A stretch of DNA of 64,000 bases, from contig DAHUXM010000013.1 of assembly GCA_027307165.1 (NCBI GenBank), positions 29,487 through 93,486 of the forward strand, given 5' to 3'. The DNA comes from Gemmatimonadota bacterium. GTDB lineage: Bacteria > Gemmatimonadota > Gemmatimonadetes > Gemmatimonadales > Gemmatimonadaceae. Positions 9,166 through 18,528 of the stretch are shown piece by piece. The first letter of the stretch is position 1, and each line of letters starts with the position of its first letter. Both the position numbers and the translations under genes were made by a program. The notes beneath the pieces are model-generated. The model did no database searches. It had not been told where the DNA came from and worked only from the letters and a program-made list of their open reading frames with translations.

Positions 9166-9788
9166 TGATCGAGTGCCGCGCACTCTGTACGCGCGTCGGC
9201 AGTTTCCAGCTACGCGACGTGTCGCTCACTGTTCCAGCGGGTGGCCATGCAATCATCACGGGGCCGACGGCGTCCGGAAAGACGACGCTGCTCGAGGTGA
9301 TCGCTGGCGCAGCCATGCCGACATCCGGGCACGTGATAGCGGGCGACGTCGACGTTACATTCGCGCCACCGGAATCGCGCGGAATCGGTCTCGTCCCACA
9401 ACACGGATATCTCTTCCCGCATCTCGATGCACGCCGGAACATCGAATACGGCGCGGTCGGGCAGGGACTCGTGGATGATCTCGCGCGGCGCTTCGGCGTG
9501 GACCATCTGATGCAGCGGTTCGTGTCGTCGCTGAGCGGCGGCGAGCGCCAGATCGTTGCATTGTGTCGCGCGCTTGCCGCGCGTCCGTCCGTCCTGTTGC
9601 TGGACGAGCCCTTCTCAGCCCTCGATGCGACGCGGCGCACAGCGGCGCTGACCGAGTTTGCCTCTCTCCAGCGCGAATGGGCGTTCACCGTCCTTCACGT
9701 GACTCACGTGGAATCAGACGCGATCCTCGCAACGCAACGGTTCGAAATGAACGATGGTGAGCTGCGTTCGGCCTCTACCGCAATCTGA
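9162..9788 (+). CDS. Molybdate/tungstate-type ABC importer ATP-binding protein, short form
   Basis: 208 residues. Walker A 'GPTASGKTT', Q-loop 'LVPQHGYLFPHL', signature 'LSGGERQ', Walker B 'VLLLDEPFSALD' and 'HVTHVESDA' switch are complete. The 'Q-x-x-x-LFPHL' sequence is typical of ModC/WtpC/CysA-type ATPases. It lacks the C-terminal TOBE/Mop domain that ModC usually has (about 350 residues), so anion-dependent regulation is probably absent. It overlaps the permease by 4 bases and runs 14 bases into the convergent gene on the minus strand. Confidence 0.85.
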   Translation: MMIECRALCTRVGSFQLRDVSLTVPAGGHAIITGPTASGKTTLLEVIAGAAMPTSGHVIAGDVDVTFAPPESRGIGLVPQHGYLFPHLDARRNIEYGAVGQGLVDDLARRFGVDHLMQRFVSSLSGGERQIVALCRALAARPSVLLLDEPFSALDATRRTAALTEFASLQREWAFTVLHVTHVESDAILATQRFEMNDGELRSASTAI

Positions 9789-11511
9789 TCTCGCGCGATA
9801 TGCGGGTCTGGTGCGCATCATCCCCACCAACCGCAACCGACACCCGATAAGTTCCCTCCGGCAGCCGCGCGAGATCCAGCACAACGGAATGCGACGCAAT
9901 ACCGCTCTTCCCGTTCGTGTCCTGCCAACGAACAGCGAGCGGAGAATCGCGGCCGGTGATATGCAACGCCTGCCCAAGCCATCGCATCGCTCCGCCATCG
10001 ATGCGAGTCACGGTGACGAGTACCGACGACGAATCGGGCGTTGCCGCCGATAACGAATCAGGTGTTGCAACCGCGACTGAATCCGAGTCGGCACCCATTG
10101 CGGGCACGCTCCTGTCGCTGGCTGAATCTGGTGCTTCCGCGCCGTAAACCTCCCAGTACAATCCAAGTCGCCGCGTTCCGCGCAGGTCGGTCGATGTGAG
10201 AGCGTGCGCCAGCGCATCGTCCAGCGTTTCGACCGTCGCGCTGGAATCGGCGGTGAACAGCAGCAGGGTAGAGAGATCCGGCGCGCCTGTGGCATGATGC
10301 GGCGGCGCCAGCCATACTCGCGCTCGGGCATCGCTCAGCCGTACCGGATCAAACGCTTCCATCGCAACCATCTCCCCTTTCCACCTGCTGTGTGCGCGAC
10401 GCACATGACCGTGATGCGCGCCCGCTCCGCTCGTATCACCCGGCGTGCCCGATACACCGAGCACGGCGCTGCCCAGTGTCGTGTCGGAATAGACGGCGAC
10501 CACGAGTGCTGAATCGCCGCGTTTCATCATCGCGAATTGTGCGTCGAGCGGTGCCAGCGTGTCGATGTAGGGCGGCGCATAGAGTTCTCTCGCGACCGGT
10601 GCGTAGGCGTCCCAGTGTGCGCTGTCTCCCTCCATTTCCGCGGCAAAGTGAAAACTCGGAAGCCGGTCGTGGCCAATGGGAGTCTGGAATGTCGTGTATG
10701 GTCCCGGCCACGCAACACTGTACCAGAGCGGCTCGCCGTATCTGATGAGCATCTCCCGCAAGTCGTCACCCCACGGCAGTCCGTATGCGTTCTCCGCGGT
10801 TTCGGAGAGATCTGCGAGCAGCAGGCGCGAGAAATGCTCGGTTCGCCGGTCGTTACCGAGAACCGCGAACGAAGGCTTCGCCAGATCCCAGAAGCGCTGT
10901 TCCACGGAATCACGCTGTCCGCACGGCAAAGCATCGTAACTCGCGCGCTCGTCGTCGTCGAGCAGCAGCGAAATGTCGTTCCACCTGCAGCGTTCGTCCG
11001 CCGGCATCTTCGCAAGTGCGCTGTCGAATGCCGCAGCCGCATCGCCATATCGCTCCGACGCGTGAAGTGCGTAGCCGAGCAGCGCTTTGCAATACCAGCG
11101 CGGCGGCGCGCAAGACCGCGCGACCGACACCGCAGCCGAATCCTCGCCGGCTTCGATCATGTACCGCACGCGCTCTCCCGCGATCCAGTCGTCGCCAGGC
11201 GAGACGGCGTTGAGTCTGGCGAGCGTCGCGATGAGTGACTGCCGGGCTCTCACAATCGAGCCTGTCTCGGGACGCGGTTTCTCCGAACCGTCCTCGCGCC
11301 AGTGGCACATGCGGCCGATCAGGGTCTCGCATGGATGGCTGTCCGGCTGTCCTGTACGCGGGAGCGACTCGCGGCGGCCACGCTCGAAACGGCTCTGCGC
11401 TGAATGCGCTTCGCTCAGTACACGAAGAGAGTCTCCACGCTGCAGTTGCGACTGCGCGGTTGCCGGGACAATGAGACAGCAGACACTGAGAACCCATCGA
11501 GTGCCAGGCAT
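9775..11511 (-). CDS. Exported TPR-like protein of unknown function
   Basis: 578 residues. A signal peptide (MPGTRWVLSVCCLIVPATAQS) leads into a Cys-containing helical region with TPR-like pairs ('ALLGYALHASERYGDAAAAFDSALAKMP'). Then comes a segment 'WGDDLREMLIRYGEPLWYSVAWPGPYTTF', which resembles the 'RxxIxYGxP' stretch of GWxTD-type proteins common in Gemmatimonadota and Acidobacteriota. The end is beta-rich (VVLDLARLPEGTYRVSVAV). No enzyme motif is seen. It is the last gene of a minus-strand run after SufU and YciI, 9 bases below the YciI stop. Confidence 0.7.
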   Translation of the reverse strand: MPGTRWVLSVCCLIVPATAQSQLQRGDSLRVLSEAHSAQSRFERGRRESLPRTGQPDSHPCETLIGRMCHWREDGSEKPRPETGSIVRARQSLIATLARLNAVSPGDDWIAGERVRYMIEAGEDSAAVSVARSCAPPRWYCKALLGYALHASERYGDAAAAFDSALAKMPADERCRWNDISLLLDDDERASYDALPCGQRDSVEQRFWDLAKPSFAVLGNDRRTEHFSRLLLADLSETAENAYGLPWGDDLREMLIRYGEPLWYSVAWPGPYTTFQTPIGHDRLPSFHFAAEMEGDSAHWDAYAPVARELYAPPYIDTLAPLDAQFAMMKRGDSALVVAVYSDTTLGSAVLGVSGTPGDTSGAGAHHGHVRRAHSRWKGEMVAMEAFDPVRLSDARARVWLAPPHHATGAPDLSTLLLFTADSSATVETLDDALAHALTSTDLRGTRRLGLYWEVYGAEAPDSASDRSVPAMGADSDSVAVATPDSLSAATPDSSSVLVTVTRIDGGAMRWLGQALHITGRDSPLAVRWQDTNGKSGIASHSVVLDLARLPEGTYRVSVAVGGDDAHQTRISREIRLR

Positions 11512-11520
11512 CGTCGCATC

Positions 11521-11814
11521 CTAAAGCCGGTTGAGCTTCTCCAGTCCTGTAGAAGGCGCCCAGGGAAGCAGCTCGTACTGCGCCATCCCCTTCTTGACGT
11601 AAGGATCGTTGTCGCGAATCGCATCCAGTGCTTCGTTCACTGAATCGTCCGGCACGCGCAACAGCAACGCTCCGCCGCTGCGTGGATCCAGTGGTCCTGA
11701 TGCAAGCAATGTTCCGCTGTCGTACAACGTGCGCAGATACGCGCGGTGCTCGTCGGTCACGGTCAGTACCGCTTCCAGTGGCCGGCGATACCGGATGATC
11801 GCGATTGCGTACAT
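11521..11814 (-). CDS. YciI-like family protein
   Basis: 97 residues. It starts MYAIAIIRYRRPLEAV and contains 'HRAYLRTLYDSGTLLASGPLDPRSGGALLLRV' and 'DPYVKKGMAQYELLPW', the ferredoxin-like dimeric alpha-beta fold of the YciI family (H and D near the pocket). The biochemical role of the family is mostly unknown. ATG 11814 overlaps the sufU stop by one base (TGATG), so translation is probably coupled. Longer upstream reading in this frame is a shadow of sufU. Confidence 0.88.
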   Translation of the reverse strand: MYAIAIIRYRRPLEAVLTVTDEHRAYLRTLYDSGTLLASGPLDPRSGGALLLRVPDDSVNEALDAIRDNDPYVKKGMAQYELLPWAPSTGLEKLNRL

Positions 11815-12284
11815 CAGCCCTCTTCCCCGTCGGTCTCGCCGCGTTGCGACGCAGCAGTGGCCAGACCCCGCTCCAGTGCGTTCCACGCCAGCAGCGCACA
11901 CTTGACCCGTGCGGGAAAGCGCGCGACGCCGGCGAGCGCCCTGGCCCTGCCGAGCGTCGAATCCGCTGCGGCGTCGGCATCGCCCATTACCATCGCGCGA
12001 AACCGCTCGCCGATCTGGCCGATCTCGCTGGCATGCTTGCCCTTGACCATCTCCGTCATCATGCTCGTGGATGCCTGCGAGATGGAGCATCCGCGGCCCG
12101 TGAACCGGACATCCGCAACCTCGTCGCCGTTCATCTCCAGCTCGAGCGTGATCTCGTCGCCGCAGAGCGGGTTCCGCATTGGAACCGAGATGCTCGCGTG
12201 CTCCAGCGTACCCTTGTTCCGGGGGCGTCGATAGTGATCCAGGATGATGTCCTGATAAAGCGCCGTCAGTGATGCGTCTGCCAT
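11814..12284 (-). CDS. sufU: U-type iron-sulfur scaffold / sulfur acceptor SufU
   Basis: 156 residues. It has the three conserved Cys of the SufU class (C41 in PLCGDEI, C66 in GRGCSISQAST, C128 in VKCALLAWNAL) and Asp in 'CGDE' next to the first. In Gram-positive bacteria SufU is a zinc protein that takes persulfide from SufS and passes it to SufBCD. Here it is about 3.7 kb from sufS rather than in the suf operon, but still nearby. GAGGTGG just upstream of ATG 12284 is the ribosome binding site. An Ala/Glu-rich tail follows the last Cys. Confidence 0.92.
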   Translation of the reverse strand: MADASLTALYQDIILDHYRRPRNKGTLEHASISVPMRNPLCGDEITLELEMNGDEVADVRFTGRGCSISQASTSMMTEMVKGKHASEIGQIGERFRAMVMGDADAAADSTLGRARALAGVARFPARVKCALLAWNALERGLATAASQRGETDGEEG

Positions 12285-12436
12285 TCCACCTCAAATATAC
12301 TCGGCGCTCTTCCAGCCATGCGATGACGCCGGCAGGCGCTCGCACGTAAGGAAAGGCATCACAAAATTCTTTCAGGCGCGTGGCGGCAGCACCGTTCGAG
12401 CCACACATTTCCTGCGACTGTTCACCCGACAACACC

Positions 12437-13981
12437 ATGCGAATTGCCCAGTTGAAACCTCGCACCAGTACCAGTCACCCCACCCGCATCAGCGCCAGCT
12501 CGCGAAACGAGCGATTTACAATGTTGGCGGCGATTCCGATTCTCTTTGCGGTGATGCTCTCCTCACCGGCGACTTCCCGAGCGTCCACAGCGGGCCGAGC
12601 GCGCATTGCGCGCTCCACCCGACAACGCTCCGACACCGGCGAAACGGCGAGCCTTACGGGCACTGTGTACGATAGCGTAACCAACACTCCGCTGGCGGAA
12701 GCTCAGGTGCAGCTCGTGGATGTCGATCACCGCACGCGAGCGTACACCGTTCGCTCCGACTCGTTCGGGCGGTTCCGCATTCCAGCGATGGTGCCGGGCC
12801 GCTACACAGCCGGCTTCTTCCACCCATCCGTCGACGCGCTCGGCATCGAGCCGCCGCTCAGATCCGCGACGATTCACGCCGGCGACAACGTGCTCGAACT
12901 GGTGATTCCGGGCCCCGCGCGGATCATGGCTGCGGTATGCGGTGAACAGCCTGCGAGCGACTCGTCTGGCGCGATCGCCGGTGTCGTGCGAGACGCTGCG
13001 TCCGGGCTCCCGATCGGCAACGCCAAGGTCGTCGTCACGTGGCGCGAAATAGTGATCGACAAACGCGGTCTCGTTTCAGAGACGCGACGAGTGCCAGTGC
13101 AAACGGGAGAGGATGGCGGCTATCGCATATGCAAGCTGCCGGGCGCCGACACCGTGCTGGCGAGCGCGGAACTGGGCGCAAGACGATCCGGACTCGTCGA
13201 GGTCGGAATCCCGATCCGTGGCATAACGCGACGCGATTTCTCGCTCGGCGATTCCAGCTCCGCGGTCGCGGTGCGCACCGACTCCAACTCGAGTGTGAGC
13301 GCCGATGTACAACGCGCGACCACGCTACTGCACGGCTCGGCGGCTCTATCTGGTCTCGTACACGGCGCCGACGGAAAGCCGATGCAGGGCGCCACGATCA
13401 TGGTGTGGGGAACCGGCCTCGAAACCAGGAGCAGGGCCGACGGTCGCTTCACACTCACCGGTCTTCCCGCAGGCACCTTCAGCGTCGAGGCTCGCATGCT
13501 CGGCTACGAACCCCAGCGCGCCGCCGTCGATCTGTCGCCGCAAACACCGGCAACCGTCGATCTCGAGTTCAAGGATCGCGTGCAACAACTGTCACGCGTG
13601 GTCATCATGGGCAAGCCATCACGCACGCCCAGTGACATAATGGGCTTCCTGGAGCGATCGCGCACCGGAATGGGGCACTACATCACTGCATCCGACAACG
13701 CCCTCAAGAATGCAATCACCGCCACCGACGCGCTCCGAACGACACCCGGAATTCAGGTGGTGCCAGGCAGCAGCTTCGGTCACGTAATCCTTATGCGCGG
13801 AGGATGTGTCCCAGTTGTGTACGTGGATGGCATGCAGATGCAGGACGGTTACGAGACTCTGGATGACATTGTCCCACCGCAACAGGTTGCGGGAATGGAG
13901 ATCTACGCCGGACTCGGCGAGGCACCCATGAAGTACCAGTCCAACGGATGCGGAGTACTTTTGGTCTGGACCAAACGTTGA
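12437..13981 (+). CDS. Carboxypeptidase-regulatory-like repeats plus TonB plug domain, no barrel
   Basis: 514 residues from ATG 12437; ATG 12521 (MLAAIPILFAVMLSS) is an alternative closer to the signal peptide. Three CarboxypepD_reg-like beta sandwiches are seen at about 72-155 (LTGTVYDSVTNTPLAEAQV), 177-271 (IAGVVRDAASGLPIGNAKV) and 302-380 (LSGLVHGADGKPMQGATI). They are followed by a TonB-plug-like region, about 390-510: DALRTTPGIQVVPG, 'ILMRGGCVPVVYVDG', 'QQVAGMEIYAG'. Full SusC/TonB receptors have a 500-700-residue barrel after the plug; here the protein stops. Similar barrel-less plug proteins are annotated in Gemmatimonadota. A surface or periplasmic sensing or docking role is possible but unknown. 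Confidence 0.8.
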   Translation: MRIAQLKPRTSTSHPTRISASSRNERFTMLAAIPILFAVMLSSPATSRASTAGRARIARSTRQRSDTGETASLTGTVYDSVTNTPLAEAQVQLVDVDHRTRAYTVRSDSFGRFRIPAMVPGRYTAGFFHPSVDALGIEPPLRSATIHAGDNVLELVIPGPARIMAAVCGEQPASDSSGAIAGVVRDAASGLPIGNAKVVVTWREIVIDKRGLVSETRRVPVQTGEDGGYRICKLPGADTVLASAELGARRSGLVEVGIPIRGITRRDFSLGDSSSAVAVRTDSNSSVSADVQRATTLLHGSAALSGLVHGADGKPMQGATIMVWGTGLETRSRADGRFTLTGLPAGTFSVEARMLGYEPQRAAVDLSPQTPATVDLEFKDRVQQLSRVVIMGKPSRTPSDIMGFLERSRTGMGHYITASDNALKNAITATDALRTTPGIQVVPGSSFGHVILMRGGCVPVVYVDGMQMQDGYETLDDIVPPQQVAGMEIYAGLGEAPMKYQSNGCGVLLVWTKR

Positions 13982-14002
13982 TCGACGGAGGGGGAAGGAA
14001 TC

Positions 14003-14749
14003 GTGAATTTCGACTCGATGCACCAGTTGATGCACCGGTTGATGGGCCGGCATCCCGGCGCCTGCGCGGTGCTTGCATTCGCGATTCCTTCAGTGTCGAG
14101 TGCGCAGATGAGTCTGCGGGAAACGCCGCGCATGGAAGCAGGGGCTGCGTTCGAGTACGCGCAACCCATCGGTGATTTTCGCCAGAATGTACGCCAGGGA
14201 TTCGGAGGCGCCGGACATTTCGTCCTTGGACTCGACCCTCAGGCGATCGTCGGGATTCGTGTCGATGCGGGGTTCATCAACTACGGCAACGAGACGCACT
14301 ACGTGCCGTTCAGCTCCAGCGTGCGCCGGATCATCGTGCGCGAAGAAACCTCCAACAACATCTTCGTTGCGAGCGTCGGCCCGCAGTTGACGCTCCCGCT
14401 CGGCCGCGTGCGGCCATACGTGAACGCCGGTATCGGCCTGGCCTATTTCTTCACACAGACCTCGCTAACGACTGACGACAATTCCCAGCAGATCGCGCAG
14501 ACCACCAACTACAGCGACAACTCGCTCGCCTACACGGGCGGCGCCGGCTTCAACGTTCCACTGACATCCGGCAGCTCACCGATGTCACTCAACGTCGGCG
14601 CGCGCTACAACTCGATCTCGAGCGCCCGATATCTGACGAAGGGCGACATAATGGATGATCCGAACAGTCAGTACGGGATCATTATCACCCCGCACCAGTC
14701 AGCCGCGGATTTCATCACGTATCAGCTCGGGATTTCGTTCCGGTTCTAG
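14003..14749 (+). CDS. Outer-membrane beta-barrel protein (OmpA/W-like, 8-stranded)
   Basis: 248 residues from GTG 14003, preceded by GGAGG (13987-13991) and GGAAGG. The N-terminus has a signal-like stretch ending 'FAIPSVSSAQ'. The mature part alternates hydrophobic residues over strand-length segments ('AGAAFEYAQPIGDF', 'GGAGHFVLGLD', 'PYVNAGIGLAYFF', 'LNVGARYNSI') and ends 'ITYQLGISFRF' with the terminal Phe expected for BamA recognition. It follows the TonB-plug gene by 20 bases and may share its transcript. Function unknown. Confidence 0.75.
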   Translation: MNFDSMHQLMHRLMGRHPGACAVLAFAIPSVSSAQMSLRETPRMEAGAAFEYAQPIGDFRQNVRQGFGGAGHFVLGLDPQAIVGIRVDAGFINYGNETHYVPFSSSVRRIIVREETSNNIFVASVGPQLTLPLGRVRPYVNAGIGLAYFFTQTSLTTDDNSQQIAQTTNYSDNSLAYTGGAGFNVPLTSGSSPMSLNVGARYNSISSARYLTKGDIMDDPNSQYGIIITPHQSAADFITYQLGISFRF

Positions 14750-14804
14750 AGCGGAGCGCCGGGAAAGGCCCGGTTTTGCAAATTCCGCCATCGTCGCTGC
14801 AGGG

Positions 14805-16034
14805 CTATGCCGTACCGCTCTCCGCGAACATCGTCGTTGCCTGCTTTACCCCCGCCACCAGCGCGTCCACGTCGCTCTCGTCGTTGTAGATGTAGAACGA
14901 CGCGCGCGCGGTCGAGCTCACGCCGAGCCGGCGCATCAGCGGTTGTGCGCAGTGATGACCGGAGCGTATGCAGACGCCAGTGCTGTCCAGAATCGTCGCA
15001 AGGTCATGCGCGTGCACGTCGGCAACGTTGAACGAGATCACGCCACTGCGTTGCGCCGGCGGCGGACCGTAGATCGTGACGTCGCCCAGCTCTTCCAGAC
15101 GCTGCTGCGCCAGCGCGACCAGCTTCTGCTCGTGGGCCTGGACATTTTCCATCCCGATCGCGTCCAGATATTCCACCGCCGCGGCCAGGCCGACCGCACC
15201 GGCGGAATTGGGGGTTCCCGCCTCGAACTTGTGCGGCAACGGCGCCCACGTGGTCGTCTCGTCGTGCACGAACTCGATCATGTCTCCGCCGAACTGATAC
15301 GGCGGGATTCGCTCCAACAGCTCGCGTTTGGCGATGAGGCCGCCAAGTCCCATGGGCCCGCCCATCTTGTGGCCGCTGAAGGCATAGGCATCCACCCCGA
15401 GATCGTCGAACCCGACGCGGATGTGCGGCGCCCCCTGGGCACCGTCGCACACGATCATCGCATCGCACCGGTCGCGCACCATCGCGGCTATCCGGCTCAC
15501 CGGGTTCACCGTCCCCAGCGCGTTGGAGACGTGGCCAAAGGCGACCACCCGGGTTCGAGGCCCAAGCATCGAGGCCAGCATGTCGAGATCGATCTGGCCG
15601 TCCGGCGTCAGCTCGCAGATACGGAACCGGGCCCCCGTCGCCAGCGCCGCCTGCTGCCAGGTGACGAAGTTCGAGTGGTGTTCCATCGCCGTGACGACGA
15701 ACTCGGCGCCTGAACGATCGTTCTGTAGGCTAGTCGAACGGGTGTACGAAGTTGCGAGAAGATTCAGAGCTTCGGTCGTCCCGCGGGTGAAGATCAGTGT
15801 GTCGGGATCCTTGGCGCCGAGAAATGTCGCGATGCGTTTCCGGGCAAGATGATACCGCTCCGTAGCATCCACCGAGAGTGAGTAGGCACCCCGGTGGGGG
15901 TTGGCGTAGCTGCGCTCGTAGTAGTCACGGATCGCGTCCAGCACGACCTTCGGTTTCTGGGCCGAAGCAGCGGAATCGAGATAGTGCAGTGCCGGATTGG
16001 CGGCCAGCAGGGGGAAGTCTGAGCGGTATGGCAT
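14805..16034 (-). CDS. sufS: Cysteine desulfurase SufS
   Basis: 409 residues. PLP enzyme that takes sulfur from cysteine for iron-sulfur assembly. PLP lysine K223 ([12 protein letters not shown]), cofactor-binding H119-H120 and D197/Q200, and catalytic C362 (RSGHHCAQP) are all visible. The N-terminal '[11 protein letters not shown]' and '[11 protein letters not shown]' are typical of group II enzymes. It is transcribed away from sufB with 87 bases between starts. SufU (11.8 kb) is the likely sulfur acceptor. Confidence 0.95.
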   Translation of the reverse strand: MPYRSDFPLLAANPALHYLDSAASAQKPKVVLDAIRDYYERSYANPHRGAYSLSVDATERYHLARKRIATFLGAKDPDTLIFTRGTTEALNLLATSYTRSTSLQNDRSGAEFVVTAMEHHSNFVTWQQAALATGARFRICELTPDGQIDLDMLASMLGPRTRVVAFGHVSNALGTVNPVSRIAAMVRDRCDAMIVCDGAQGAPHIRVGFDDLGVDAYAFSGHKMGGPMGLGGLIAKRELLERIPPYQFGGDMIEFVHDETTTWAPLPHKFEAGTPNSAGAVGLAAAVEYLDAIGMENVQAHEQKLVALAQQRLEELGDVTIYGPPPAQRSGVISFNVADVHAHDLATILDSTGVCIRSGHHCAQPLMRRLGVSSTARASFYIYNDESDVDALVAGVKQATTMFAESGTA

Positions 16035-16121
16035 CGTTTATCTACAAAAAGCCGACAAAATCACTTACCTTTACATCAATCTACGCGAAAGTGTAGTAAC
16101 GCCAAGGAGTTAGACGCAGTA
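16035..16121. promoter_or_regulatory. Divergent sufS/sufB control region
   Basis: An AT-rich 87-bp gap. An inverted repeat CTAC-GCGAAAGT-GTAG lies at 16081-16096. AAGGAG at 16104-16109 is the sufB ribosome binding site. The repeat could be an operator, for example for an Rrf2- or SufR-type regulator, but no known box is matched. Confidence 0.4.
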
Positions 16122-17558
<1,437 letters not shown>

Positions 17559-17575
17559 TGCCGGTCGCCAGTCCG

Positions 17576-17743
17576 CCATTCCCGCGAAAGCGGAAGCTTT
17601 GGGCGTCGTCATTCCCGCGAAAGCGGGAGCTTCGGGCGTCGTCATTCCCGCGAAAGCGGGAATCCATGTTATCGATCTCTGGATGCGATGACAGCACGAA
17701 GCTTGTCGGCAGCAGATGGATTCCCGCTTTCGCGGGAATGACG
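17576..17743. repeat. REPIN-like element, copy 2, between sufB and sufC
   Basis: Full 104-bp element at 17640-17743, with two single arms before it (17576-17596, 17606-17632). Same perfect inverted ends and GAAA-loop hairpins as copy 1. It is in the sense orientation of copy 1. It sits inside the suf operon, only 38 bases before the sufC start. Confidence 0.88.
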
Positions 17744-17781
17744 AGACGCTGCGCAATACATCTCCAATTCAGACACAAGTA

Positions 17782-18528
17782 ATGCTCGATATAACCGCCC
17801 TCCGTGCCGGAATCGCCGAACGCGAGATCCTCAAGGGAATCGATCTCAACATCAAGCCCGGCGAAGTGCACGCAGTCATGGGGCCCAACGGCTCCGGAAA
17901 ATCCACGCTCGCGCAGGTGCTCGCCGGCAACCCCGCATACGAAGTGCTCGGCGGCTCGGCGATCTACAACGGCGAGGAATTGCTGGAGCTGGAACCCGAA
18001 GTGCGCGCACAGAAGGGAATATTCCTCGCGTTCCAGTACCCGGTCGAGATTCCCGGCGTCACCAACGCCTACTTCCTTCGCTCGGCGTACAACGAGATTC
18101 GCAAGGCGCGCGGCGAGGACGAAGTCGATCCACTCGAGTTCCTCGACCTCATCGAGGAGCGCATGAAGCTCGTGGAAATGGACGCATCGATGCTCAACCG
18201 ATCGGTGAATGCCGGCTTCTCCGGCGGCGAGAAGAAGCGCAACGAGATTCTGCAGATGGCCGTGCTGCAGCCCAGGCTCGCGATCCTCGACGAGACCGAT
18301 TCCGGTCTCGACATCGACGCGCTGCGCATCGTTGCCGGTGGCGTGAACGCGTTGCGCCGCCCCGACAATGCGACGATCGTGGTGACGCACTATCAGAGGT
18401 TGCTGAACTACATCGTGCCCGATTTCGTGCACGTGCTCGCCAACGGCCGCATCGTCCGCTCCGGTGGCAAGGAGCTCGCGCTGGAGCTGGAAGAGCGCGG
18501 TTACGACTGGCTGCTCGACGCAGCATGA
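17782..18528 (+). CDS. sufC: Fe-S assembly ATPase SufC
   Basis: 248 residues from ATG 17782. Walker A 'GPNGSGKSTLAQVLAG', 'FLAFQYPVEIPGVTN' Q-loop of SufC, signature 'GFSGGEKKRNEILQMA', Walker B 'LAILDETDSGLDIDAL' and 'VVTHYQRLL' are complete. SufC dimerises on ATP binding to open the SufBD scaffold. In-frame codons upstream to 17716 (MDSRFRGND...) come from the repeat arm and are not SufC-like, so the later ATG is chosen. The stop overlaps sufD by 4 bases (ATGA). Confidence 0.97.
   Translation: MLDITALRAGIAEREILKGIDLNIKPGEVHAVMGPNGSGKSTLAQVLAGNPAYEVLGGSAIYNGEELLELEPEVRAQKGIFLAFQYPVEIPGVTNAYFLRSAYNEIRKARGEDEVDPLEFLDLIEERMKLVEMDASMLNRSVNAGFSGGEKKRNEILQMAVLQPRLAILDETDSGLDIDALRIVAGGVNALRRPDNATIVVTHYQRLLNYIVPDFVHVLANGRIVRSGGKELALELEERGYDWLLDAA

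Noticed and set aside
14655..15713. Plus-strand frame over sufS
   Set aside because: Shadow frame in high-GC DNA; sufS has all catalytic residues.
17716..17781. Extended N-terminus of SufC
   Set aside because: The extra 22 codons come from a repeat arm and are not SufC-like.
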